From the NCBI GenBank assembly GCA_003023725.1, contig PXYT01000047.1, positions 1 through 39,213 of the forward strand: a DNA stretch of 39,213 nucleotides. Reading direction: 5' to 3'. The DNA is from Sulfobacillus benefaciens. GTDB taxonomy: Bacteria > Bacillota > Sulfobacillia > Sulfobacillales > Sulfobacillaceae. The notes below the pieces were generated by a model. The model was not told the DNA's origin and searched no databases. It saw only the letters and a list, made by a program, of their open reading frames with translations. Of this stretch, positions 8,265 to 16,410 are shown one piece after another. The position numbers were made by a program, and so were the translations under genes. Numbering within the stretch: position 1 is the stretch's first letter; each line of letters starts with the position of its first letter.

Positions 8265-9332
8265 TCAGTCCTGTGGCATCCGCAGCGAGCCTGGCATCCC
8301 GGTTACAAAATCCCACACATCCTGATCCCCCATGGCCTGAGCCATCTCTTGGGCCCAATAGCGTTCCGGCCCATAATCATGGCGGTAAGACCAAAGACGC
8401 CGGGTATAGTAGTGCAGGGGATATTCCTGGGTAAATCCCATGGCTCCATGAATTTGGTGTGCATGGGTGGTAACGGTCCAAACTGCTTGCGGCAGCCTTA
8501 CTTTTGCCACTCCCGCGTATTTTATGACTTCGTCCCAGGATTGTTCTTCGACGGCAGTAAGAGTCCGTGCGGCAATAGCCCGCAATGCGGCCGATTCACC
8601 CGCCATCTCGGCCAGCTTTTCCTGGATGGCCTGGAATCTGGCAAGAGGCCGTCCGAATTGCGTCCGCTCCTTGGCATAGGCTACCGTCATATCCAGCACC
8701 CGCTCTATCGCCCCTACGGCGGTCATGACGCACATCAAAGCCGCTTGCGCCTGAATCCACCGTAAATCATAGGGGGAAAGGGCAAAGGTTTTAATGCTCG
8801 CTTGTTGCAGTTGAACAGAATCCGCCGGTTCTCCGGCCAGATTCTCGTGAAACTCTACATGAAAGGCGTCGCGTGGTGTCTGCAATACCCACAGATCATT
8901 GCCATTCGGTAATGTGAACAATATCGTGTCGGCATGACGTGCCCAGGGAACACAGTGCCAAGTGCCGCTGACTGTCATCTGCTCTTGGCTTCTTGCCATA
9001 TGCACCGGGGCTTGGCATTGCAACCCTAGACTGACGACGCCTCCCGGCGATGTCAGTCCGGCATCGCCTAATATCTTAGTTGCCAGCAATGACTGGGCCC
9101 AGGGCAAAGGCACGCCCCAATACCCCGCCACTTCAAGTAATGCGACCGCATCCGGATAGGATAGACCCTCTTCTTCGACGGCTGCAAATCCGTTATCTTC
9201 CAGCAGCTTCCACAATTCGCCGAGAAATTTTCCGTCTTCGGCTTCTCTGCGCAGGGTATTCGTCATATGATCTTTCATCAGTCTGGTGGCCGTCTCCCGT
9301 ATCATGGCCCTCATATCGTTGTCCCGACTCAT
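8265..9332 (-). CDS. Acyl-CoA dehydrogenase, small/second subunit type
   Basis: FAD enzyme fold of the acyl-CoA dehydrogenase family, 355 aa. The C-terminal half carries ERVLDMTVAYAKERTQFGRP, FQAIQEKLAEMAGE and the helix HQIHGAMGFTQEYPLHYYTR. The usual N-terminal FAD/substrate motif (T-E-P-x-x-G-S-D) is absent and the middle domain is short. This is the pattern of the catalytically poorer partner in heteromeric enzymes such as actinobacterial FadE pairs. Its ATG overlaps the stop of the upstream dehydrogenase gene (ATGA), indicating translational coupling. Inferred role: one half of an alpha-beta dehydrogenase that introduces the 2,3-double bond into an acyl-CoA. It ends the minus-strand acyl-CoA block; no clear terminator follows in the 160 bp before 8102. 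Confidence 0.85.
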   Translation of the reverse strand: MSRDNDMRAMIRETATRLMKDHMTNTLRREAEDGKFLGELWKLLEDNGFAAVEEEGLSYPDAVALLEVAGYWGVPLPWAQSLLATKILGDAGLTSPGGVVSLGLQCQAPVHMARSQEQMTVSGTWHCVPWARHADTILFTLPNGNDLWVLQTPRDAFHVEFHENLAGEPADSVQLQQASIKTFALSPYDLRWIQAQAALMCVMTAVGAIERVLDMTVAYAKERTQFGRPLARFQAIQEKLAEMAGESAALRAIAARTLTAVEEQSWDEVIKYAGVAKVRLPQAVWTVTTHAHQIHGAMGFTQEYPLHYYTRRLWSYRHDYGPERYWAQEMAQAMGDQDVWDFVTGMPGSLRMPQD

Positions 9333-10465
9333 CGTGTTCCCAACCCCCTTGCAATGATGCCTTGAAGAATCTCGTTGGTACCCCCTCGAATGGTAAAACC
9401 TGGGCCATGCAATAGACTGTCCGTGACTAAGCGGGTGAAGTCGTCTTGGTCACATCCCGGGACTTGCGGGAGGATTCGCTCCGCCACTTCGGTGATTTTC
9501 CGTTCCAACTTTGTTCCCATGTCTTTGACTACCGCCGCCTCCACCACGGGATGTCCGCCCTGGCTTAAGATGACGGCAATGGCCAGGGACAACTCCCGGA
9601 TGGTTACCAATTCACTGATTAGTGGCATGATCTCACGAACAAACGCCACATGATCGTGGGAGCGGGCATAGGTGCTCAGCGACCGCAAGAGGGGCAGAGT
9701 ACTTAAAAAGCGTTCGGGTCCGCTGCGTTCGTGGGCCAGTTCTTCTGTGACCTGAGTCCAGCCGTCGCCGACAACACCCAGTACGGATTCCGGAGGAATA
9801 GAGACATCATGAAAGAAGACCTCGTTGAAGTGATGTTCACCGTTCAAGATCCGGATAGGACGGATAGCCACTGCCGGGTCGGCCAAGTCAACGATCACGT
9901 TGGTGAGGCCCTGATGACGATCGCTGCTCGTTTCGCCACTTCGGACCAGGGTCATCATGTAATGGCTTCTGTGGGCTCCACTTGTCCAGATTTTTTGGCC
10001 GGAAAGTCTGTATCCGGGGCCGTCGGGCACCAATTTCGCGGTAATGGCTGCCAGATCCGAACCGGCTCCCGGTTCGCTCATGCCAATGGCCCAATAGGAC
10101 TCTCCTTGCGCCATCTTTGGCAAATAGCGCTGTTTTTGTTCTTCTGTCCCATAACGCAGGATTAATGGTCCCATTTGCCTGTCAGCGACCCAGTGCAGGG
10201 AAACGGGGGCGGCCGCCGCCAGCAACTCTTCCAAAACTACATAGCGCTCCAGCTCGGAGCGCTCATGCCCGCCATACCGGCGAGGCCAGGTCATGCCAAT
10301 GTATCCTTGCTTGCCCAGCTTCCGGCTGAAGTCCGGGGAAAACGCGCCTAGCCAGGCATCAACCTGCGCTTTGCCGGGCGGCTGCTCGCTTTTGAGGAAC
10401 TCCCGAACTTCTTGCCGCAATTTTCTCGTGGATTCGGGCAAGCGTGCCGGTTCGAAAGTAAACAT
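9329..10465 (-). CDS. Acyl-CoA dehydrogenase, large subunit type
   Basis: 378 aa acyl-CoA dehydrogenase. Visible features are GYIGMTWPRRYGGHERS near the N-terminus, the FAD/substrate loop GMSEPGAGSDLAAITAK, the beta-domain GQKIWTSGAHRSHYM, and the C-terminal GFTIRGGTNEILQGIIARGL. That last motif, RGGTNEI, is typical of FadE-like large subunits. The ATG at 10465 has AAAGGGG 6 nt upstream. The stop overlaps the start of the next dehydrogenase by 4 bp. Known: actinobacterial FadE pairs coded in tandem form alpha2beta2 enzymes acting on bulky CoA thioesters. Inferred: this pair does the same. A separate, homomeric-looking dehydrogenase is at 15042-16205. Confidence 0.9.
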   Translation of the reverse strand: MFTFEPARLPESTRKLRQEVREFLKSEQPPGKAQVDAWLGAFSPDFSRKLGKQGYIGMTWPRRYGGHERSELERYVVLEELLAAAAPVSLHWVADRQMGPLILRYGTEEQKQRYLPKMAQGESYWAIGMSEPGAGSDLAAITAKLVPDGPGYRLSGQKIWTSGAHRSHYMMTLVRSGETSSDRHQGLTNVIVDLADPAVAIRPIRILNGEHHFNEVFFHDVSIPPESVLGVVGDGWTQVTEELAHERSGPERFLSTLPLLRSLSTYARSHDHVAFVREIMPLISELVTIRELSLAIAVILSQGGHPVVEAAVVKDMGTKLERKITEVAERILPQVPGCDQDDFTRLVTDSLLHGPGFTIRGGTNEILQGIIARGLGTR

Positions 10466-10526
10466 CGCAATCCCCTTTCTTAGTTTCTTCTGGTTTCCGA
10501 TTTGCTCTGGATGTACTTGGTCCGAT

Positions 10527-11333
10527 CTACTTCCCCTGAAAATGGGGCGTGCGCTTTTCCCGAAACGCTCCCAGCGCTTCTCGGGAATCCTCGGTCGACT
10601 GGATCACGGCCATGTGCGAAGAAATCAGGTCCAGCGCGGTCCTTAAATCGGTACGCTGACTTTGATAAACGGCACGTTTGATCATCTGAACGGCGAGAGG
10701 CGGCATGGCGGCGATTTTGCGAGCGAGGCCATAGGTAAAGTCCCTGAGTTCGTCGTCCGCCACGGCGTGATTGACCAGGCCAATTCTCTCCGCCGTTTCA
10801 CCGTCAATAAAGTCCGCGGTCCACAAAAGTTCCAACGCCTTGGCCGTGCCCACCAGACGCGGCAAGAAATAAGCTCCGCCGTCACCCGGAACCAGACCAA
10901 TGCGCACGTAGGCTTCGGACAAACTAGCCGATTTGGCCGCAATGCGCAAATCGCACATGAGCGCCATGTCCAATCCGGCTCCCACAGCTGATCCGTTAAT
11001 CATGGCGATGATGGGCTTATCAAGGCTTTCCAACAATAGCGGGATGCGGTGAATGTGTTGCCACAACATATTTTTTTGCTCGAGTGCACTGCCTCTCTCC
11101 GCTAAAATTTCCACTTCCGCTCCGCTGCAAAATCCCTTGCCGGCTCCCGTCACCACAATGACGCGAATGTCGGGATCTGCACGCAATTCTTCCAGCGCCT
11201 TCACCCACGCGTCGATCATTGCCAGGGTGAAGGCATTGTGGTGATGGGGCCGATTCAGAACAATGGTTCCAACTGGGGTTTCGCGCTGAATGAGGATACT
11301 CTCTTCGTGATGATCGGCTTCGGGAGTGCTCAT
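10527..11333 (-). CDS. Enoyl-CoA hydratase/isomerase family protein
   Basis: Crotonase-fold protein, 268 aa, expected to hydrate a 2-enoyl-CoA (or isomerise or cleave it). The N-terminal part has GTIVLNRPHHHNAFTLAM, and the oxyanion-hole region is GAGKGFCSGAEVEILAERG. The catalytic region is SAVGAGLDMALMCDLRIAA followed by LSEAYVRIGLVPGDGG. The second catalytic Glu (LSEA) is present, but the position of the first (GGGCE in classical hydratases) is Asp (GAGLD). That hints at altered chemistry, e.g. isomerase or other crotonase activity. The start ATG at 11333 follows GAGGAGG by 7 nt; a GTG two codons earlier is less likely. It sits between the frameshifted CoA synthetase and the dehydrogenase pair in one minus-strand transcript. 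Confidence 0.88.
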   Translation of the reverse strand: MSTPEADHHEESILIQRETPVGTIVLNRPHHHNAFTLAMIDAWVKALEELRADPDIRVIVVTGAGKGFCSGAEVEILAERGSALEQKNMLWQHIHRIPLLLESLDKPIIAMINGSAVGAGLDMALMCDLRIAAKSASLSEAYVRIGLVPGDGGAYFLPRLVGTAKALELLWTADFIDGETAERIGLVNHAVADDELRDFTYGLARKIAAMPPLAVQMIKRAVYQSQRTDLRTALDLISSHMAVIQSTEDSREALGAFREKRTPHFQGK

Positions 11334-11360
11334 GAGCACACCTCCTCTTTTGAATAGGAT

Positions 11361-12728
11361 TTAAAATGTATTGAGGCCCAACGTCCGGGCCAGCACGATT
11401 ACGGCGCGCCGGGGTGAAAGCGCCCACGGAACGGCTAAGGAGTCTAAAGCTGCCTGAGAGTCCAAAGCGGGAGGAGTATAGGAGAAGACCACGACCGGAG
11501 GGCGAGAGGGGTGTTCTAGGGCTGCTTGCCAATGCGAATCCTTTAAACAGCCTATGGCCATATCCGAGTGTCGCCACAACCAGCACGCCGTCATATTCAC
11601 CCGATTCCAGGACCAAGCTCACGGCCATGGCCATCGAACCCTCGAACAGAGACTGGGCCGTGACATCGGTCGGATGGCCTATGGAGGAAGAATGGACCGA
11701 AGACGGTTGGCGAGATCCTCCGAAGGCGGGGAGACGTCCAGTCCATAGCGGACGGCCAGATCCGCACACCAGATCCCCCCACCCCCCGACGCCGTGAGAA
11801 TAGCCACATGGTGCGTGTGCGCTCCCGATTTGGCGAATTGCGTCCCTCGAACGGCATCGATGAGAGTGTCCATGTCGTCCAACCGAGGAATCTGTTCGGT
11901 CTGGAAGAGGGCCGAAAACTCTTCATAGTGGACCGGGGATGTGCCGGTATGATGGGAAATAGCTTGCGCGGCCACGGGAGATTGTCCAATGGCAACAGCC
12001 CATACCGATTTTCCCCGTTGCCGGGCTTCATGCAATGCTTGGGACCATCGGCCGAGATCTTTGGCTCGCTCGAGAAACAAAACGATTTGACGTACATCGT
12101 CAACATTGGCGTAATATCGGATAAAATCGGGCAGATCGAGGTCGAGTTCATTGCCAGTGGTCATCACAGCGCGAATTCCCACCCCATGATTCGCCAACTG
12201 AGCACTGATGGCGAATCCGAGTCCGCCGCTTTGGGAGAGGACCACCGTGGATCCTTTCGGTAACGGTACCCGGCCGGGGATTGGGTCGATGATTGGGCTA
12301 AAGGACAGGGGGACGCCCGCTTGTAGATCGAAGAATCCTTCACTATTCGGTCCCAACACCCGGGTTCCGGACCCTTGGATGGAGGAGGCAATGTGTCGAG
12401 TCAAGGAAACCCCCTTGGTGCGGGTCTCGGCAAAGCCGGAAATAAAGATCACGACATAAGGCACGGCACACTGAACGGCTTGCTGCACCAGCGGAACTAC
12501 CGCGCTTCTGGGGACTAAAACAGCCGCTACCTCCGGCGCCTCGGGCAAATCCGCCAATCCGGGATAGCACGGATATTCGCCAATGGTTGGGTGCAAGGGA
12601 TTAACGGGATAGATCGGGCCTTGGTACCGATAATGGTCAAGGATAGGCAATAGTCGCCCGGCGATTTTCCCCGTGTCGGGTGACACGCCGACCAAGGCCA
12701 GAGAGCGGGGAGACAGTAGCTGATGCAT
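11361..12728 (-). pseudogene. CoA-binding (ADP-forming) acyl-CoA synthetase, frameshifted
   Basis: Resembles the alpha part of NDP-forming acyl-CoA synthetases. The N-terminal CoA-binding Rossmann domain reads LSPRSLALVGVSPDTGKIAG and GPIYPVNPLHPTIGEYPCYP, followed by the ligase domain (VVLSQSGGLGFAISAQLANH; MTTGNELDLDLPDFIRYYAN). The frame opened by the ATG at 12728 (GGAGG 8 nt upstream) meets a TAG at 11679-11681. Coding continues in the -1 frame (IGHPTDVTAQSLFEGSMAMA) to about 11535 and then returns to the original frame (DSHWQAALEHPSRPPVVVFS), ending at 11361. One missing and one extra base, about 145 bp apart, cancel out. Corrected, it would be 455 aa. It lacks the ATP-grasp beta domain of the longer fused forms. 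Either a recent pseudogene or two sequencing errors. Confidence 0.8.
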
Positions 12729-12770
12729 ATACCATACCTCCCTGGGGATGTGCCTTCGGAACCTCCGCCG

Positions 12771-13586
12771 TTATGGCCACGAATGTCTGTGTTGCGGTTT
12801 GCCTCCGGGAGCTCCGAGTTTTTGCGACAACCGGGCACTTTCGGTAAGCAATGTGTCTTTAATGGCTTCGATGTCGACATCCTCGACCCGTGCCGACGGA
12901 ATCAGGAGGGATAAGGCGGCTGCGACACTGCCTGTGTGGTCATAAATTGGGACGCTGAAAGCCTGTACGCCCTTAATCCGTTCCCCGGAAGTATGGGCAT
13001 AACCCCTTTCCCTTATTCGGCGAATGTCTTGCCACAACTTCTCCGTGTTGGTGGGGGTATTATCCGTGAGTTTAACCAACGGGGTCCGCTTTAAGTATCC
13101 TTCGATGGCACTGTCGGACAGACTCGTCAGGAGCACTTTGGCCGTGGCCCCCGCATACAGCGGTGAGCGGTGTCCTACCGGCATATTGACCTGCAGTGGC
13201 TGGGTACACGGCAAAGAGGCAATACACAGCCTTTCATCGCCACTGCGGATATTTAGATATACCGTTTCTCCGAACCGGGCCCAAATGGCTTCCATAACCG
13301 GACGGGCGAAGCGGGCTAGGGAACTGGAGTTAATGGCCATGGATCCCAACCGGAAGAGTTTTGGCGAGAGCGCATACCGTCCGGTCTCCCCGTCGTATTC
13401 CAAATACTCCAAGGCGACAAAAGTTTTGAGTGCCCGAAAGACAGTGGTTTTGGGCATCTTTGTTTGTGCCACAATGTCCTTTAACGTCGGCGTGTTGGCT
13501 GTGGCAAAACATTCCAGTACCTCCATCGCGCGATATAACGAACCGAGAATTTGTTTTTCCCCTTTGGGTTCCCGCGGCTGTGCCAC
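12771..13586 (-). CDS. IclR family transcriptional regulator
   Basis: 271 aa. The N-terminal winged HTH (about 10-70) reads ILGSLYRAMEVLECFATANT, LKDIVAQTKMPKTTVFRALK and LEYDGETGRYALSPKLFRLG. The C-terminal IclR effector domain (about 80-260) includes GETVYLNIRSGDERLCIASL, PLYAGATAKVLLTSLSD, RIRERGYAHTSGERIKGVQA and FSVPIYDHTGSVAAALSLLI. The GTG at 13586 follows GAGGAGGAAGC. It lies inside the acyl-CoA block, downstream of the CoA-transferase and 42 bp upstream of the CoA synthetase, all on the same strand. Inferred: local, acid-responsive regulator of this block, probably acting on the palindromes before the MFS gene. Confidence 0.93.
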   Translation of the reverse strand: MAQPREPKGEKQILGSLYRAMEVLECFATANTPTLKDIVAQTKMPKTTVFRALKTFVALEYLEYDGETGRYALSPKLFRLGSMAINSSSLARFARPVMEAIWARFGETVYLNIRSGDERLCIASLPCTQPLQVNMPVGHRSPLYAGATAKVLLTSLSDSAIEGYLKRTPLVKLTDNTPTNTEKLWQDIRRIRERGYAHTSGERIKGVQAFSVPIYDHTGSVAAALSLLIPSARVEDVDIEAIKDTLLTESARLSQKLGAPGGKPQHRHSWP

Positions 13587-13663
13587 TTGTGCTTCCTCCT
13601 CATTGTTGTGGATCTGTTTCTTCCCGGTTAGGACTTCTTTTGGTTTTATCCCTATTGATTGAT

Positions 13664-13717
13664 CGGTGTGATTGCCGGTGCCCCCTCCCCCGGCGGAAGA
13701 GACTCCGCATCACACCG
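13664..13717. terminator. Inverted repeat between CoA-transferase and IclR genes
   Basis: Nine-base arms CGGTGTGAT (13664-13672) and ATCACACCG (13709-13717) pair perfectly. An inner GCGGA/TCCGC stem and C-rich loop lie between them. It follows the stop of the CoA-transferase gene (13737) and precedes the IclR start. No T-run follows on the minus strand, so it may be an attenuator, a processing hairpin or a weak terminator. Confidence 0.35.
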
Positions 13718-13736
13718 GATGACTGGCTTCTTCGTG

Positions 13737-14921
13737 TCACAGTACTCCGGATTTGCGCAGATTCTCAATCTCATGGGGCTGATAACCCAAAGTTCTCAAC
13801 ACTTCGTCGGTATCGGCCCCCAGCAACGGCGGCGCACGGTGAATGACCGCCTCATCTTGTGAAAAATGGACGGGGAAGCCAATTTGGGGCAATGGGCCTG
13901 CTTCGGGGTGCTCTACCGTTTGCACAATCCCCAAGGCCTCGGTGTGAGGATCGTGGTAGATGTCCTCGAGTGTGGCGATGGGCCCCGAGGGGACGCCTGC
14001 ACGGTCCAGATCCCTACACCAGTCTTGGGTAGTGCGCGATGAAAAGACTCGGTTTAATTCCTGAGCTAATTCCGTGCGGTGAATTACGCGTTGGGCATTG
14101 GTTGTGAACCTTTCATCGACGCTTAAATCCTCCTCCCCTATCACTTGGCACAACTTCCGAAACAGTTCGTCATTGCCGCAGGCCACCACAAAATAGCCGT
14201 CGGACGAGGAAAACGCCTGATATGGAGCCAGGTTGGGATGCTGGGAGCCCATGCGGTGCGGAACGACTCCGGTGAGGAAGTAGTTCATGGCCCAGTTAAT
14301 GTGAAAAGCCAGTTGCGATTCATATAACGAGGTGTTGACGTGCAGTCCTTCGCCGGTTTGCGCACGGTGAAACAAAGCGCTCAAGACACCACTCAGACCA
14401 AAAACTCCCGTGGCCAGATCCGCCACGGGAAATCCTGCTTTGACCGGGGGCCCGCCTTCCTCTCCGGTCAAGGACATCAATCCGCCCATTGCCTGTGCCA
14501 GCAGATCATACCCCGGGCGGTCTTTGTAGGGCCCTTTGTCTCCAAAAGCACTAATGCTTAGCATGATCAAAGACGGATTATAACGAGTCAGAGTGTCATA
14601 ATCCATGCCCAGCTTGGTTCGGGTTTGCGCTTTGAAATTCTCTATCACCACATCGGCTTCTTTGACCAGGGCGTAAACAATGTCGCGTCCCTCTTTCCTT
14701 TTGAGATTCACCGTGACGGACCGTTTATTGCGGTTAATAGCGAGGAAATAGGCGCTGTCTTTCCCGGCAAAGGGTGGGCCCCATCCCCGGGTTTCGTCAC
14801 CTGTCCCGGGATTCTCGATTTTAATGACATCGGCTCCGAGATCGCCTAAACACATGGTGATATAGGGTCCTGCCAGGACCCGGGACAAGTCCAGCACTTT
14901 GATACCTGTTAAGAGTCCCAA
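13737..14921 (-). CDS. Family III CoA-transferase (CaiB/BaiF type)
   Basis: 394 aa CoA-transferase that moves CoA between an acyl-CoA and a free acid through an aspartyl-CoA intermediate. The N-terminus reads LLTGIKVLDLSRVLAGPYIT, followed by LGADVIKIENPGTGDETRGW and FLAINRNKRSVTVNLKRKEG. The catalytic Asp is in PVADLATGVFG; further blocks are GLHVNTSLYESQLAF and AGVPSGPIATLEDIYHDPHT. I prefer a TTG start at 14921, 7 nt after GGAGGA, because the ATG at 14936 lies on the Shine-Dalgarno itself and has none of its own. The resulting N-terminus (MGLLTGIKVLDLSRVLAGPY) matches the family norm. It works with the downstream dehydrogenases and hydratase, probably activating the imported acid. Confidence 0.92.
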   Translation of the reverse strand: MGLLTGIKVLDLSRVLAGPYITMCLGDLGADVIKIENPGTGDETRGWGPPFAGKDSAYFLAINRNKRSVTVNLKRKEGRDIVYALVKEADVVIENFKAQTRTKLGMDYDTLTRYNPSLIMLSISAFGDKGPYKDRPGYDLLAQAMGGLMSLTGEEGGPPVKAGFPVADLATGVFGLSGVLSALFHRAQTGEGLHVNTSLYESQLAFHINWAMNYFLTGVVPHRMGSQHPNLAPYQAFSSSDGYFVVACGNDELFRKLCQVIGEEDLSVDERFTTNAQRVIHRTELAQELNRVFSSRTTQDWCRDLDRAGVPSGPIATLEDIYHDPHTEALGIVQTVEHPEAGPLPQIGFPVHFSQDEAVIHRAPPLLGADTDEVLRTLGYQPHEIENLRKSGVL

Positions 14922-15041
14922 TGAAGGTTCCTCCATTCTGAGTCTTGCGTCGGTGTTATGTTACCCGAGGGCTTGATTCCCCCTGGTGTTCAGAATATCG
15001 CAATCACCCCGGCAAATACGGATCCCAAAATCCTCACCTTC

Positions 15042-16205
15042 CTAATATGACTTGGGCAGGTTGAGGGCTTTTTGGGACAAGAAGTTCAAGACCATTTCCT
15101 GGGAAATAGGGGCAATCTTGTACAGCCGTACTTCGCGCCAGAGTCTTTCCACATCAAATTCCTTGGCATATCCGAGACCCCCCAGAGTTTGTAGGGCGGC
15201 ATCGCAGGCATCGAATGCGGCCTCGGCGGCCAGATATTTGGCCGCATTCGCTGCCTTGGCGCAAGACTGCCCACTGTCGTATTGTGAGGCGGCCTTAAAG
15301 ACCATTAATTCCGTACTTTCCAAATGCGCCCAGGCTTTCGCCAGAGGATGGGCAATGGCTTGGTTGGCTCCAATCGGCCGCTCAAAGACAATCCGTTCAG
15401 CCGCATACCGAGTGGCCAACTGAAGTGCAGCCCGTCCGATTCCTATCGCTTCGGCAGCCAGAACAATCCGCTCCGGATTAAATCCGTCGAGCAGGTATTC
15501 GAATCCTTTTCCCAACTCTCCCACAATCTCATCGTCCCTGGCAGGGAGATTTTTGATAAAGACTTCATTGGAATCGACGGCGGCACGGCCCAGTTTATCG
15601 ATGCGCCGGATAGCGCAGTACCTCCGGTCCAAATCCGTAAAGAATAATGTCAGTCCAGCCAACGGCTTCGCTGGGTCTCGGGGGCTAGTGCGAGTCAGCA
15701 CGAGAATTTTTGGGGCGTTTTGGGCATTGGTTGTCCACAGCTTTTGACCGCTGATGAGCCAATGGTCCCCCTGTTTGACAGCCCGTGTTTCGATGCGGGA
15801 GGTGTCGGAACCGGCGTTAGGCTCGGTAATGCCAAATGCACTCAGCAGTTTGCCTGCGGCCACATCCGGCAAGAATCTCTTTTTCATGGACTCACTGCCA
15901 TGGCGAACAATGGGCATGGGCGGGAATATGTAGAAATGCAAGGCGGAGGCTCCGCTCATGCCGGCTCCCGAAGCCGCTACGCGGTTTAAGAACACCGCGG
16001 CCTCGGCAATCCCCAAGCCCATTCCTCCATACGTCTGGGGAATAATGAGTCCCAGCCATCCGCCCTCCGCAAAAGGTTTCACAAATTCCCAAGGGTACTC
16101 TTCTGTTCGATCTTTGGCCCGCCAGTATGACATCGGGAATGCGGCGGATATTTTTGTGGCCGCTTCGGCAATGTCTGTCTGAAGGGATGAAAGGCTAAAG
16201 TCCAC
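15042..16205 (-). CDS. Acyl-CoA dehydrogenase (stand-alone type)
   Basis: 387 aa FAD-dependent acyl-CoA dehydrogenase. Motifs are GWLGLIIPQTYGGMGLGIAE, the FAD loop GITEPNAGSDTSRIETRA, the middle-domain GQKLWTTNAQNAPKILVLT, RIVLAAEAIGIGRAALQLAT and ERIVFERPIGANQAIAHPLA. The C-terminus reads LQTLGGLGYAKEFDVERLWR and EVRLYKIAPISQEMVLNFL. A GTG start at 16205 lies 9 nt after AAAGGAG; the upstream GTG at 16319 would add 38 residues unlike the family. It is about 120 bp upstream of the CoA-transferase on the same strand and about 200 bp downstream of the MFS transporter. Likely first oxidation step for the imported, CoA-activated acid; substrate unknown. Confidence 0.92.
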   Translation of the reverse strand: MDFSLSSLQTDIAEAATKISAAFPMSYWRAKDRTEEYPWEFVKPFAEGGWLGLIIPQTYGGMGLGIAEAAVFLNRVAASGAGMSGASALHFYIFPPMPIVRHGSESMKKRFLPDVAAGKLLSAFGITEPNAGSDTSRIETRAVKQGDHWLISGQKLWTTNAQNAPKILVLTRTSPRDPAKPLAGLTLFFTDLDRRYCAIRRIDKLGRAAVDSNEVFIKNLPARDDEIVGELGKGFEYLLDGFNPERIVLAAEAIGIGRAALQLATRYAAERIVFERPIGANQAIAHPLAKAWAHLESTELMVFKAASQYDSGQSCAKAANAAKYLAAEAAFDACDAALQTLGGLGYAKEFDVERLWREVRLYKIAPISQEMVLNFLSQKALNLPKSY

Positions 16206-16410
16206 GCACCTATTCTCCTTTCCGTCATGCTGGGATAGACGTATGACCCAATGCATTCCGGTGCACTGGCTGTAAGCCGGAACTTCTTTTAGGCACAGCC
16301 CCCACAAGAGGTCGGGCAATGAATAAAGATTGGCTTCCGGTATTTCGGTTCAAGTACTAGGCGGATAGCACACAGGCATCGTAAAGAATCTTTTTGTTCT
16401 CCGCCCTGCG
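16206..16410. other. Intergenic gap upstream of acyl-CoA dehydrogenase
   Basis: About 205 bp between the MFS stop and the dehydrogenase GTG, with no gene. The only clear element is the AAAGGAG ribosome site next to 16205. I see no convincing terminator or sigma-A promoter. Confidence 0.3.

Noticed and set aside
11670-11690. Programmed -1 frameshift in the CoA synthetase gene
   Set aside because: No slippery heptamer or downstream hairpin is visible at the TAG, and a second, opposite shift is needed 145 bp later. Mutation or error is simpler.
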